This document shows positions 9,719 to 21,295 of a stretch of 64,000 nucleotides of DNA, piece after piece. Source of the stretch: Chenopodium formosanum (lineage: Eukaryota > Streptophyta > Magnoliopsida > Caryophyllales > Amaranthaceae); contig CM044859.1 in the NCBI GenBank assembly GCA_024500155.1, forward strand, positions 47,042,003-47,106,002, in the 5' to 3' direction. The stretch's first letter is position 1, and the number at the start of each line of letters is the position of its first letter. The notes under the pieces are model-generated. The model made no database searches. It saw only the letters and a list, made by a program, of their open reading frames with translations, and was not told where the DNA came from. The translations under genes were made by a program, and so were the position numbers.

Positions 9719-11930
9719 AAAGAGTACTAAAGGGAGTGTCCCCACCACGGAATTCCAACCTATCAAGTCATTCAAATTTTGTATGGTGGCCTAAGTCCCC
9801 AAGGCAAATCTTGCCTTGATGGGGGAGCCGGAGGTCCCATTATGAATAGGACTGATGAAAAAGTTGTGGACATTATTGAGGATGTGGTTAAGTACTATAG
9901 AGATTGGTAATATGGTGAGAGGGATTCAACTAGCAAGAGTACCTCTTTGGTGTACTCTATAGACCATCTAAATGCGATCAATAACCTATCCTCACAAATG
10001 ACAAACTTGGGAAAAGAAGTGACCGCAATCAAGGCTATATTGGAAAGCTCTTCTTCTTCTCAAGCTTCGAATCTTCCCTCCCAATTTAAGGGGAGAGGTA
10101 CTCTTTCTAACTCTCAACCCCCTCCCTCCTCAAATAATATTCCTAGTGGTTGCTTGTTTTCTAATGCATGTGGATTTTATGATCATGACTCTTGTAATTG
10201 CCCTCATTCTTTTCCGGAATGTGGTGATGTTTTGATAACAATGAGAGTGAGCATGTGAACTATGTGCCAAATAATAATAATGTGCAAAGTTTTGATAATC
10301 AAAGGGGTCAATGGAATAAGAATCACCAAAACCAAGGTAATTTTGACAACTATAACAAAGGTGGTGGTTTTAGGAACCAAGGTTCGCGTGGTAACTATAC
10401 TAATCAAGGTTATAGTAGCCAAAATCGAAACCAAAAATATAGTAATCAAAACCAAAGTTATAGAAATCATAACCAAGGTAGTGGTAGCCATAATCAAGGT
10501 TATGGTCAAAATCAAAATAGGGGTAATTGGAACAATCAAGGTAGGGGCAATTTTCAAAATAATGCTCAAAGGGGTCCCCCACCCGGATTTGTTCCAAAGA
10601 CTAAAGGTGAAAATTCCTATTCACAACCTTCTTCTTCTAGGAATAATTTGGAGGAAATAATTAAAAATCAAACCAAGTTGTTGAACACATACATGGCCGT
10701 TAGTGACAAGAAATTTAATGAAATGATGACCCATAACAAAATGCTCAAAAACCAAATTTCTCAACTTGCTAATGCTTTGAAAGACCAAGCAAGCCCTTCT
10801 TCTTTACCTTCCCAAGGCCTAGATCCCAAGAAACCCGTGAATGCTATTGTTACAAGGAGTGGTAAGGTTCTTGAGGAGAGATTGCGTAGGAAGAGTGAAG
10901 ACAAGGAGGTCCCCAAGGAAGCTTTGGTTGAGAATGAGGGAGATAGAGCATCTTTGGATGTGGTTGTGGTTGAGACACCTAGAGAGGTGAGAGTAGAGAA
11001 AGAAATTGTGAAACCCAAGCTCCCTTACCCCCAAAAATTCATGAGACACAAATTGGATGAGCAATATGGGAAATTCATTGATATGCTCAAACAACTTCAC
11101 CTTTCTCTACCCTTTACCGATGTGATCAACCAAATGCCCAAGTATGCCAAATTCCTCAAAGACATTTTTAGTGGGAAAAGAACCTGTGAGGTTGTGGAGA
11201 CCATCAACTTGACCGAGAATTGTAGTGCAATCATCATGAAAAAAATTCCACCCAAGTTGAAAGACCCCGGAAACTTCTCTATCCCTTGTGCTATTAACAA
11301 GATGCAAATTGATAATTCCTTATGTGACTTAGGAGCTAGTGTTAGCCTAATGCCATATTCGGTTTATCAAAGACTTGATCTAGGGGAACTCTTACCTTCC
11401 AATATTACCATGCAACTATCCGATAGGTCAATCAATTTTCCAAAAGGTAAAGTGGAGGATGTTCCATTGAGGGTTGGGAAGTTTTTGTTCCCGGCGAATT
11501 TTGTTGTACTTGAAATTGGTGAAGATGCTCCCATTCCTATCATTTTAGGTAGACCCTTTCTTGCTACCTTGGGTGCTATAATATATGTCAAGAGTGCAAA
11601 GATTTCGCTTAAGGTAGGATATGAGGTCATTGAATTTGATTTGAATGAAATCATGAAGTATCCATGTTCTTCTCTAAAAAATTGCATGATGATTGATTCT
11701 CTTGATCATGTGGTGTCTTCCATGCATGAGCACTTGCTCACCTCTAACAATGCTCTTGAGAATGTTTTATTGAACAAGGATAAGATAGGTGCACCATGCA
11801 AGGAAATGGCATTGTATGAGGAATTTCTTAATGGAAGCATGGAGGAAGTGGATGAGCAAATGTACTTGAAGATCTCAAGCCAAGAAGCTTTGCGAGCAGC
11901 CGCGACAAAAGAAGTAAAGGTATGCCTATG
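9719..11930 (+). pseudogene. Athila B gag and protease (broken)
   Basis: Gag C-terminal half followed by retropepsin. Visible in order: the gag core end (CPHHGIPTYQVIQI), a damaged zinc knuckle at about 10165-10205 (first Cys lost: SNACGFYDHDSCNC), then an N/Q/G-rich stretch with basic residues encoded by 10270-10600, a linker, and a protease domain with CDLGASVSLMPY at about 11325 and IPIILGRPFL near 11530. Athila proteases use DLGA where retroviruses have DSG/DTG. Stops occur at 9728 and 9907, and shifts near 10235 and 11915. The 559-codon stretch 10255-11934 is the longest open part. Confidence 0.88.
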
Positions 11931-13193
11931 GTAGAGCTCAAACCTCTACCATCACACCTTAGGTATGAATTATTAGGCCCAAATTCCACTAACCCCGTAA
12001 TTGTTAGTGCATCCTTGAGTGAAAGCCAAGCTCAAGCATTATGTGGTGTCTTGAGAAAGCACCAAGGTGCTTTGGGCTATACTATTGATGATCTTAAGGG
12101 TATAAGCCCCGCTTTGTGTACACACCACATAACGCTTGAGGAAGGCACCCTTCCTTCTATTGAACGACAACGAAAACTACTTCCCTAAATGGGAGAGGTA
12201 GTGAAGAAAGAGGTCACCAAGCTTTTAGATGCAGGAATCATATTCCCCATCTCAAGCTCTGGATGGGTCTCTCCCGTTCATGTCGTTCCTAAGAAGGGGG
12301 GTATGACCGTAATCAAGAATGAGAGAGGTGATCTCATTCCGACTAGGAGGGTCACCGGTTGGCGGGTGTGTATACACTATAGACGTCTAAATACATCAAC
12401 CAAGAAGGATCACTTTCCTCTTCCATTCATTGATCAAATGCTTGAGAGACTAACAAGGCACAAGTTCTATTGTTTCCTTGAAGGATATTCAGGATTTTTC
12501 CAAATCCCAATCCACCCTAACGATCAAGAGAAGAAAACATTCACATGCCCTTATGGGACCTTTGCTTATAGGAGAATTCCTTTTAGCCTTTATAATGCCC
12601 CCGTAACTTTCTAAAGGTGAATGGTGAGCATTTTTGGAGACATGTTGGAGGAAGAAATGGAGGTGTTTATGGATGACTTCTCTGTAGGTGGGGTTTCATT
12701 TGAAGAGTACCTTATGAATCTTGAGAAATGTTTGGAAAGGTGTGTGAAGGTTAATCTTATCTTGAATTGGGAGAAGTGCCACTTCATGGTGGAGGTAGGA
12801 ATAGTGCTTAGACACAAAATCTCTCATAAAGGGATTGAGGTGGATAAGGCCAAGATCGAGGTTATTGATAAGCTTCCACCTCCGGTGAATGTCAAGGGAG
12901 TGAGATCATTCTTGGGACATGCGGGCTTCTATAGAAGATTCATCAAGGATTTCTCACTCATTGTCAATCCCCTTAATGACCTTCTTCAAAAAGATGTTGA
13001 ATTTGTGTTTGATGATAAATGCTTGGAGGCATTTAATAGGTTGAAGAAGGCCCTAATCTCTACTCCCATTGTTCAAGCCCCAACATGGGATCTACCCTTT
13101 AAGTTGATGTGTGATGCTAGTGACTGGGCAATTGGAGGTGTTTTGGGACAACGTGTTGATAAGAAGCTTCATGTGATTTACTATATGTTCAAG
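11922..13193 (+). pseudogene. Athila B reverse transcriptase and start of RNase H
   Basis: One frame with stops at 12186, 12612 and 12618. RT blocks: LLDAGIIFPISSSGWVSPVHVVPKKGG, then VCIHYRRLN (the usual Asp of CIDYRRLN is His), motif A as FLEGYSG at about 12474-12494 (catalytic Asp replaced by Glu at 12480-12482), then FMDDFS (12667-12684). The tether VRSFLGHAGFYRRFIKDFS and RNase H start CDASDWAIGGVLG follow. The frame ends KKLHVIYYMFK at the LTR of C; the rest of RNase H is at 51264. Confidence 0.9.
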
Positions 13194-14826
13194 TGATGGG
13201 TGTCATTTATGGCACTCATTTGGCCTCTTTTAGGATGATATTCATGCTATTTTATAGCCCTTTTCCTTAGCTTTTCCTTAATTTTGTTCTTTATTTCTTT
13301 AGTTTGTGCTTTCCATAGTTAATTTCCTTGTTTTAAGCATTTCTTTGTTTATTTGTTCTTTTTCCCTTATATTTGTTTGTTTTATTTTGTTTTTAGGTTA
13401 TGATCGTGTTTCCAAGGAATCCCGGGCCTTCCTCTTGTATTTCTCATCAACTTTGATACCTTATGTTCGTCTTATGGAACTTTATGTTTAAAGGAACGCA
13501 AAGAGCAAGTCAAGAGATCGGTGCACGTATGCGGTGGGGGCGTCATCTTTGCCATGAACCCACCAGAATGGCCTTCTCAAGACTGCCCACCTTGGTGTTC
13601 ATCATAATCATAAAGTCGAGCCCACGAGGATGAGCTTGGATGAAGAAGAGGGGGGGCTCCCTACTGCCAGGTGCGGGCGCGCACGAAGGTGGTGCGGCCC
13701 CACACCTGGGTAGTGCGGGTGCGGGCCCGCCGGCAAGGGCCCCTGTTCCGTACCCTTTTTCCCGCGGCCGCGCCTTTCCTCTGTTGCGACCGCGCCTTCC
13801 GAGGTTTATTTTGGGACGATCTAACTACATTTTCTTTTGTATCTTTCTTATATAGATAGTTTTTCCTTCTATTTTTAGGAGGAGAGAATTAGAATAGAAT
13901 TAGAGTTAGTTTTAGATTACTAGAAAGAGAAACTCTAGATTTTTAGAGAGAGAATTTCATGGTGGATTGTTATTGATTGAAGATTTCTCCATTTCCTTTT
14001 ATCTTTGATCAAGTTTGTAAGGATTCCTTTTCTTTAATTCAATCTTTAGTTTGAATTTAGTTTGATTTAAATTTTTTTGTTGAAACTTCAAGTTTGATTG
14101 AAGTTTGATTGATTTGTGATTTGATTTTAGCTTGTTTAATTTGATCATGATGAATTTGTTTTTTAGCCTTGTTTTGATCTTGATTTCAATGGCTAGTGAG
14201 TAGTTTGCTTGCTAGGGTAATGGTGAAGCATGTATGAGTAATGGATTGATGTTAATTTGGGGAAATTGATGGAGTTGATGAGGTGATTAAATTGGTTAAT
14301 TGATTATGTGCATGTGTGTGTTTGATTTAGGCTTGATCACCCTAGTTATTCACACTAGATTGCATTGTAGGTTCACATTTATATGGACCATTGATTTGTG
14401 GCTTGCATTTAACGATTGAGGTGTCTTGTGACGTTCCTAGCTAAAGTTATCGTAGTTGACGCTAGTTAGACCTCTAGGAAAATAGCTTGATATGCTCTTT
14501 TGATTACATGATTGGTTTTCCCTTGCATCACTCGACTTAGTCAATTCTTTCCCAATTGGCGGAAACCGTTACAAGTATATGTGGATCCTGAGCCCTAGCG
14601 TTCATTACATTTGTCAAAACTTTGCTTGACTAGTTGTTTAGCATTCACACCCTTACCTAAACTTTCTGGAATAGCTTGACTTGGCAATATAAGATCACTC
14701 TCCATTCCTTAGTGGTTCGACCCTCGAATTACCATTATACTTGTACAAGGGTGTGTTGAGAGATTACAAATTTTGTTTTTCCTTGGGTAGGAGTAAGTTT
14801 CAACGACCTAGCTTCAACCCTCGTCA
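13194..14826 (+). repeat. 5' LTR of Athila C
   Basis: TGATGGGTGTCATTTATGG...CCCTCGTCA, 1633 bases, followed after AAA by the primer site. It holds a GC-rich U3 block at 13665-13800, a TATA-like TTATATAG at 13849, and AT-rich R/U5. Compared with the 3' copy I count about nine differences in the first 175 bases. Contains no gene; short ORFs at 13640-13860 are chance products of the GC-rich block. Confidence 0.93.
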
Positions 14827-14829
14827 AAA

Positions 14830-14847
14830 TGGCGCCGTTGCCGGGGA
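14830..14847 (+). promoter_or_regulatory. Primer-binding site, tRNA-Asp type (C)
   Basis: TGGCGCCGTTGCCGGGGA, the 18-base Athila primer site matching the tRNA-Asp 3' end, three bases after the LTR. It is unmutated. Confidence 0.93.
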
Positions 14848-14986
14848 ATGGCGTTGTGATTTTGTATTGTCATTGAGTCTATTCCATCTTATTCAAAAAT
14901 ACAAAATGATTTTTCTTCTTTGTTTTAGGCTACATTTGTAGCCGTGTTACTAATAATTTTGTATGAGATTGTGTGTGCAAGTGAAC

Positions 14987-16555
14987 ATGGAAGAAGCTCA
15001 TAGAGTGACATTGAAAGAGTTAGGCACTCCGGGTGCTTACAAGTATGAGAGTGGGATTGTTCCATGGTTGGTTCCGGATAATGATTTTGAAATCTAACCG
15101 GCTATGATTACCTTGATCGAGAGGAAACAATTCGGTGGTGCAAAAAGTTAAAATCCTCTCAATCATCTCAAAGATTTTTAGAAGTATTGTAATACAATTG
15201 TGGTAGCCGGAGTTGCTTAAGAGTACATTAGGCTCAAGTTGTTTCCCTTTTCTCTTATTGGAAGAGCTTTAGAGTGGTTAGACAAGGAGATCAAACCAAG
15301 GTCCCTAAGGACATGGTATGAAGTTACCATGTCTTTCTTATCTCGCTTTTTTTCACAAAAGAAAACGGCGGATTCTAGGGCTTTGATCCAAAATTTCAAG
15401 CAAGGGCCTAATGAGAGTCTCTATGGAGCATGGGAAAGGTATAAGGAGTATCAACGAGAGTGTCCACATCATGGAATTCCTACCTACCAAATTATACAAA
15501 TCTTCTATGGTGGGTTGAGTTCTCAAGGAACAGCAAGCTTAGATGCCGGAGCCGGAGTCCCAATAATGAACAAAACGGAAGAAGAAGTGGTGGATGCAAT
15601 AGATGAAACGATGAGACATTATATGAATTGGAAAGAGGTGGAAAAGGAGCCAACTAGCAACGGGTGCTCGATCAAACAATTCAATGCCATCAACGATTTG
15701 ACCACTCTAATTTCGGATTTAGGGAAAGAAGTCGTATCCCTCAAGGCTAAGCTTGAGAGTCCTCCTTTTCAAGCTCCGATTCTTCCCTCCCAAAATAAGG
15801 GGAGAGGTACACCTTCTTATTCTAACACTTTTCCTTCTTCTTGTTGCATGATTAGAGAATGTCGGCCTTGTGATTTATTTTGAATGAATGATAATGATGC
15901 TTTTATGTACCCCAATGTTCCTTGTGAAGAATGTGATGGAATTGAAAATGAGCATGTGAATTATGTTGGTAATCATAATTTTGAACCTAGATTTGAAGTT
16001 CAAAGAAATATTGGAAATAGGAATTATCACAACCAAGCAAACTATGATAATTATAATCAAAGTGGTGGTTGTAGAAATCTTGTAGTCCAAGAGATTCGTG
16101 GTGGTTATAACAATCATGGTTATAATAGTCAAAGTCACGGCCGAGGGCATGGGGATCATAACCGAGGTTATGGTAGCCATAGTCAAAATCATGGCCAAAA
16201 TCAAGCTAGAGGTAATTGGAATAATCAAAGTAGGGGAAATTTTTAACCTAATGTTCAAAGAGGGACCCCACTTGGATCCATTCCAAATACTCAACGCCCA
16301 AGTGATAATTTCCATAACCAACCATTTTCTTCTAGGAGTTTCTTGGAAGAGGTTTCTGAGAAACCAGCCAATTTGCTAGAATCTTACATGGCCATGAATG
16401 ATGAGAAGTTTAATGACATGTGGATTCAAAATAAGGAATTAGGAAACCGACTTTCTCAATTGGCTAGTGACTTTAAGGAATTTAAGAATTCTTCTTCTTC
16501 TTTGACTTCATTGAACTTAGATTCTAAGAACCCCTATGGATGCAATTGTCACTAG
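14987..16555 (+). pseudogene. Athila C gag (broken)
   Basis: Begins with ATG at 14987 (MEEAHRVTLKELGTPGAY) about 140 bases after the primer site. Gag core: LKLFPFSLIGRALEWLDKEI and FLSRFFSQKKTADSRALIQ (15239-15400), ERYKEYQRECPHHGIPTYQ near 15430. The zinc knuckle is degraded: only part of the Cys/His pattern remains around 15845-15930. An N/G/Y/H-rich repeat segment with RG and NQ motifs follows at 15960-16245. Stops at about 15097, 15150, 15177, 15220, 15881 and 16244, plus a shift near 16540, inactivate it. Confidence 0.87.
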
Positions 16556-19079
16556 GAGTGGTAGGGTCCTTTAGAGTGGAGTACCTAAGAAGAGTGATGC
16601 TAGAGAGAGTACTAGCAAGAGCCCTATTGAGATTGAGGGAGATGAGGGTCCCATAATTGAGAAAATTGAGGAGGAACAAGTAGAAAGAGTGAAAGAGAAA
16701 GAGAAAGAACTTTACAAGCCCAAACTCCTTTATCCCCAAAAGTATAATAGGCACAAATTGGATGAGCAATTTGGAAAATTCATAGAGATTCTTAAGCAAC
16801 TTTATCTTACTCTTCCTTTAACCTATGTGGTAGAACAAATGACAAACTATGCTAAGTTCCTTAAAGAAATTTTGAGTGGAAAGAGGACATGTGATATGGC
16901 GAAGACGGTTACCCTAACCGAGAATTTTAGTGCAATCCTAATGAATAAGATGCCACCTAAGTTGAAGGATCCCGGAAATTTCTCTATCCCTTGTGCTATT
17001 AATAAGATGCAATTTGATAATGCCTTATGTGACTTAGGAGCTAGTGTTAGCCTTACGCCATATTCGGTCTATCAAAGACTAGAGCTAGGGGAACTTTCAC
17101 CTTCAAAGATTACATTGCAAGTAGCCGATAGGTCTATCAAGATCCCAAAAGGTAAGATAGAAGATGTTCCCTTAAGGGTGGGGAAATTTGTCATTCCGGT
17201 AGATTTTGTTGTGTTGGATATGGATGAAGATGCTACTATCCCTATCATCTTAGGTAGACCATTCCTTAGTACATCGGGGGCTATGATTGACGTCAAGAGT
17301 GCTAAGATAACTCTTAAGATAGGAGAGGAGGTAGTTGAGTTTGATTTGAATGAAGGTATGAAATATCCCTCTTCTTCCTTTGAAAATTGCATGAGTGTTG
17401 AAGTTCTTGATAATATTGTGCAATCCATGCATGAGCAATTGCTCACATCTAATGATCCTCTTGAGTGTGTTTTGTTGAACAACGAAAAGATAGGTGCTCC
17501 TAGCAAGGAACTACAATTGTATGAAGATTTGCTTGATGGAGAAGAAAGCGATGAACAAATTTGCGTGGGGATCTCAAATCAAGATGCTTTACAAGTAGTT
17601 TCGACCAAAGAAGGTAAAGGTGTGCCTATGGTAGAGCTCAAACCTCTACCATCAAACCTTAGGTATGAATTCCTAGGCCCAAATTCTACTTATCCCGTAA
17701 ATGTTAGTGCATCCTTGAGTGAGAGCCAAGCTCAAGCGCTATGTGATGTTTTGAGAAAGCATCAAGGTGCTTTGGTCTATACCATGGATGATCTCAAAGG
17801 TATAAGCCCCGCTTTGTGTACGCATCATATAACGCTTGAGGAAGTCACCCTTCCCTCTATTGAACGACAACGTAAGCTACATCCTCAAATGGGGGAGGTA
17901 TTAAAAAAGGAGATCACCAAGCTTTTGGATGCGAGAATCATATTCCCCATCTCAAGCTCTAGGTGGGTGTCTCTCGTTCATGTCGTTCCAAAGAAAGGGG
18001 GTATGACCATAGTCAATAATGAGAAAGGTGAGCTCATTCCGACTGGAATGGTCACCGGTTGGCGTATGTGTATAGACTATAGACGTCTAAACACATCCAC
18101 CAAGAAGGATCACTTTCCCCTTCCATTCATTGAACAAATGCTTGAGAGACTAACAAGGTACAAGTTTTATTGTTTCCTTAATGGTTACTCGGGATTCTTT
18201 CAAATCCTGATTCACCCCGATGATCAAGAGGAGACAACGTTCACATGCCCTTATGGAACCTTAGCCTATAGGAGAATGCCGTTTAGTCTTTGCAATGCTC
18301 CCGCAACTTTCCAAAGATGTATGATGATCATTTTTGGAGATATGTTGGAGGAAGAAATGGAGGTTTTTATGGATGATTTCTCCGTAGGGGGGTTTCGTTT
18401 GAGGATTGCCTTGAGAACAAGAAAATGCTTAGCAAGATGTGAGAAAGTGAACTTAGTGTTGAATTGGGAAAAATGCCACTTCATGGTGGAGGAAGGAATA
18501 GTGCTTGGACACAAAATCTCTCATAAAGGAATAGAAGTGGATAAGGCCAAGATCGAGGTTATTGAAAAGCTTCCTCCCCCAGTGAATGTAAAGGGAGTGA
18601 GATCATTTTTGGGGCATGCGGGATTCTATAGGAGATTCATCAAGGATTTCTCACTCATTGCCAATCCCCTCAATGACCTTCTTCAAAAAGATGTTGATTT
18701 TGTGTTTGATGATAATTGTTTGGAGGCGTTTAACAAATTGAAGAAAGCTTTGACCTCCACTCCCATTGTCCAAGCCCCTAGGTGGGATTTGCCTTTCGAG
18801 CTTATGTGTGATGCTAGTGATACGGCTATTGGGGGAGTGTTGGGTCAAAGGGTTGATAAGAAGCTCCATGTCATCTATTACATGTCAAAGACCCTTAATG
18901 ATGCTCAAAGGAATTACACAACAGTGGAAAAGGAGTTCTTAGCAATTGTTCATTCCTTCGAAAAATTTTGTTGTTACTTGTTGTGGTCCAAGACTATTGT
19001 GTTCACCGATCATGCGGCTTTGAAATATCTCTTTGGGAAAAAGAAATCTAAGCCAAGGTTAATTCGTTGGGTTCTTTAA
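16556..19079 (+). pseudogene. Athila C gag tail, protease, RT and RNase H
   Basis: A 796-codon open frame from 16689, the longest in the window. Protease: CDLGASVSLTPY with active-site Asp at residue 115 (17031) and IPIILGRPFL near residue 187. RT: fingers around KKEITKLLDARIIFPIS, VPKKGGMT and CIDYRRLN, motif A at residues 497-501 and FMDD with Asp at residues 562-563. RNase H: LMCDASDTAIGGVLG, TTVEKEFLAIVHSFEKF, FTDHAALKYLF. Despite the open frame, motif A reads LNGYSG: the catalytic Asp is Asn at 18180-18182, and a short shift pair rewrites residues just after FMDDFSVGG (18392-18425). It ends in TAA at 19077 where relatives read Glu. Confidence 0.92.
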
Positions 19080-20596
19080 CTTCAATCTTTTGATCTTGAG
19101 ACTCGAGATAAGAGAGGAACGGAAAATGTGGTTGCGGACCATTTATCTAGACTTGATGATTTTCAAGTCCAAGATGATGGTTCCCCTATTGAAGATAGAA
19201 TGTTGGACGATTTCTTGTATTCTATAAATGTGAAGGAACTCCCATGGTTTTCCGATTTGGTTAATTACCTTGCTTATGGGGAGTTTCCTCCTTCTTTTTC
19301 CAAGAATCGTAGAAAGAAGCTTAAGAGAGAAGCTATGCACTATGTTTGGGATGAGCCAATTTTGTATAAGAGAGGTGTTGATGGTTTGTTACGTTGATGT
19401 GTGCCAAATGAGGAAATACCAAATGTGTTGAAGATATGCCACTCGGATCCTAGTGCTGGACATATGGGTGTTTCTAGAACGGGTTCTAAGGTGCTTCAAT
19501 GCGGTTTGGTTAGGTGGCCAAACCTCTTTAAGAACACTTGGGAATTTTTCAAAAGTTGTGACCAATGTCAAAGGACCGGGAACATTTCAAGGAGAAATGA
19601 GATGCCCCAACAACCCATCCTTGAGTTGGAAATTTTTTATGTTTGGGGAATAGATTTCATGGGTCCTTTTCCTTCTTCATATGGGAATCAATTCATTCTT
19701 GTTGCCGTCGATTATGTGTCAAAATGGGTTGAAACCATTGCTTCTCCAAAAAATGACCATAAGGTGGTAATGAAGTTGTTTAAAAAGATAATCTTCCCAA
19801 GGTTTGGCATTCCCAGGGCGGTTATAAGCGACAACAGGTCTCATTTTGTGCATTTTGCTTTCCGGAAAATGTTGAAGAAACATGGGGTAAACCAACATTT
19901 TGGACTCCCTTACCATCCTCAAACTAACGGGCAAGTTGAGGTGTCTAATCGTCAAATCAAGTTGATACTTGAGAAGACGGTTGCAAGAAATAGGAAGGAT
20001 TGGTCGAATAAGATTGATGATGCCTTGTGGGCATATAGAACGGCCTTTAAAACTCCTATTGGTACCACCCCTTACCGCGTTATGGTAAATCATGCCATCT
20101 CTCGGTTGAACTTGAGCATCGTACTCATTGGGCTATAAAGAAGATCAATTTTTATTTGGCAAGTACGGGTGAGCAACGTTAGTTAGATCTCCACGAGTTG
20201 GAAGAGCTTCGTTTTGATGCTTATGATTGTGCTAGTGTATATAAAGCTAGAGCCAAAGAGGTGCGTGATAAGCTAATTGAGAAGAAGGAGTTTAATCCCG
20301 GAGATAAGGTGCTCCTTTACAATTCAAGAATGAGACTTTTTCCCGGAAAGTTGATGTCCCGTTGGACCGGTCCATTTGTTGTTCAAGAGGTCTTCCTGAA
20401 TGGTGCTATTGAAATTTCTCCTTTGGACCTCTCAAGGACTTTCAAGGTCAACGGTCATAGGCTTAAGCGTTACTATGAGGAAGTTTTTGTCGGGGTCATT
20501 CATGATATGACTCTCTATAATCCACCTGGAAGGGTGGAGAACATCAAACTAATGACGTTAAACAAGCGCTTATCGGGAGGCAACCCGAGTTTTTAA
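19080..20596 (+). pseudogene. Athila C integrase (broken)
   Basis: Continues from RNase H (NVVADHLSRLDD at about 19125) to integrase. Zinc region: CHSDPSAGHMGV...SCDQCQ (19438-19570). Catalytic core: GIDFMGPFPSS (19650), AVISDNRSHF (19818-19847; the usual Gly after SDN is Arg) and the Glu in GQVEVSNRQIK (19931). All three catalytic acids remain. Broken by a TGA at 19395, a shift near 20085 and a stop at 20180. The C-terminal part, LFPGKLMSRWTGPFVV...FKVNGHRLKRYY, is intact to 20596. There is no chromodomain, as usual for Athila. Confidence 0.9.
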
Positions 20597-21295
20597 CCCT
20601 TTTCTCATTTTTCTTTGATTTTCCTTTGATGCCTTTATTCTTTTTTTTTTTATCTTGTTTTCTTTTGTGTTGTAGGTGGTTTTGATTTGATATCCAACAA
20701 TCTTGGTGCCAATTTTGAGGTAGAAATGTCCAAATTCATGAGTTGGAAAATGTGTAAGTATGGAGATAGGTGGGTTCTTATTGTGGGTTCATGAAATTCT
20801 AGTTTTAAACCCACTAAAAGGGAGTTTTGTTACTGCCTATGTTGGTGTTTATCATCATCATAAATTGTGTGCCCACCGTTGTGCGCATTTAAAAAGGAAA
20901 AGAGAATGGTAAGGTTTAATATCCAGGGAGGTACGGGAGCGCACGAGCCAGGTGCGGCCGCACCCCTGCTCGTCTTCCCCCCTTAAACCCTATTTATTCT
21001 CTTTCCTTATCTCTCTCTCTTACCTTACTTTCTCACTCATGTTTTCTTTGGTCTTTTCTCAAGCATCATTTTCACCTCCATCATCATATAGTCATTGAAA
21101 TTTCATCAAAATTCATAATCATCTAGTTTACTATTGCTCTTAGTCTCAACTTTTGCACTTTCATGGTGATTTTCTCTCTCCTAAATTGAGATTTTTAGTA
21201 CTCTTTGATTAAAGTTTTGAGTTTTGCAATTTGGGGTTGCTAGTGTGTAATAGTGCTCCGTGTTCCATTTCTTTGTGATTTCTCATCAATTAAAG
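20597..21295 (+). promoter_or_regulatory. Leader between pol and env-like ORF of C
   Basis: About 700 non-coding bases. It holds a GC-rich block at 20925-20975 (GTACGGGAGCGCACG, GTGCGGCCGCACC), then AAACCCTATTTATT and a CT-rich tract at 20985-21060, resembling a plant 5' untranslated leader. Part of it parallels the U3 of the C LTR: a TTTATCATCATCATAAA stretch at 20849 against TTCATCATAATCATAAA at 13598, followed in both by a GC-rich block. This may be a second promoter or leader for the env-position ORF; inference only. Confidence 0.4.

Larger units (their letters stand above)
9719..13193 (+). mobile_element. Athila element B, left part (5'-truncated)
   Basis: Starts inside gag at the wording KEY*RECPHHGIPTYQ, so the 5' LTR, primer site and gag N-terminus are lost at the junction with element T. 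It continues to RT/RNase H at 13193, where element C's LTR begins. The reading resumes at 51264 after a 38 kb nest: the left flank ends YYM-F-K and the right flank continues KTLNGAQ, with TCAAG/CCAAG as the target duplication. B is closest to element E in sequence. Confidence 0.92.

Noticed and set aside
10204..10569. Hydrophobic minus-strand ORF over Athila gag
   Set aside because: Antisense of the Asn/Gln-rich gag codons gives Ile/Leu/Val runs; the same shadow appears at the other gag copies.
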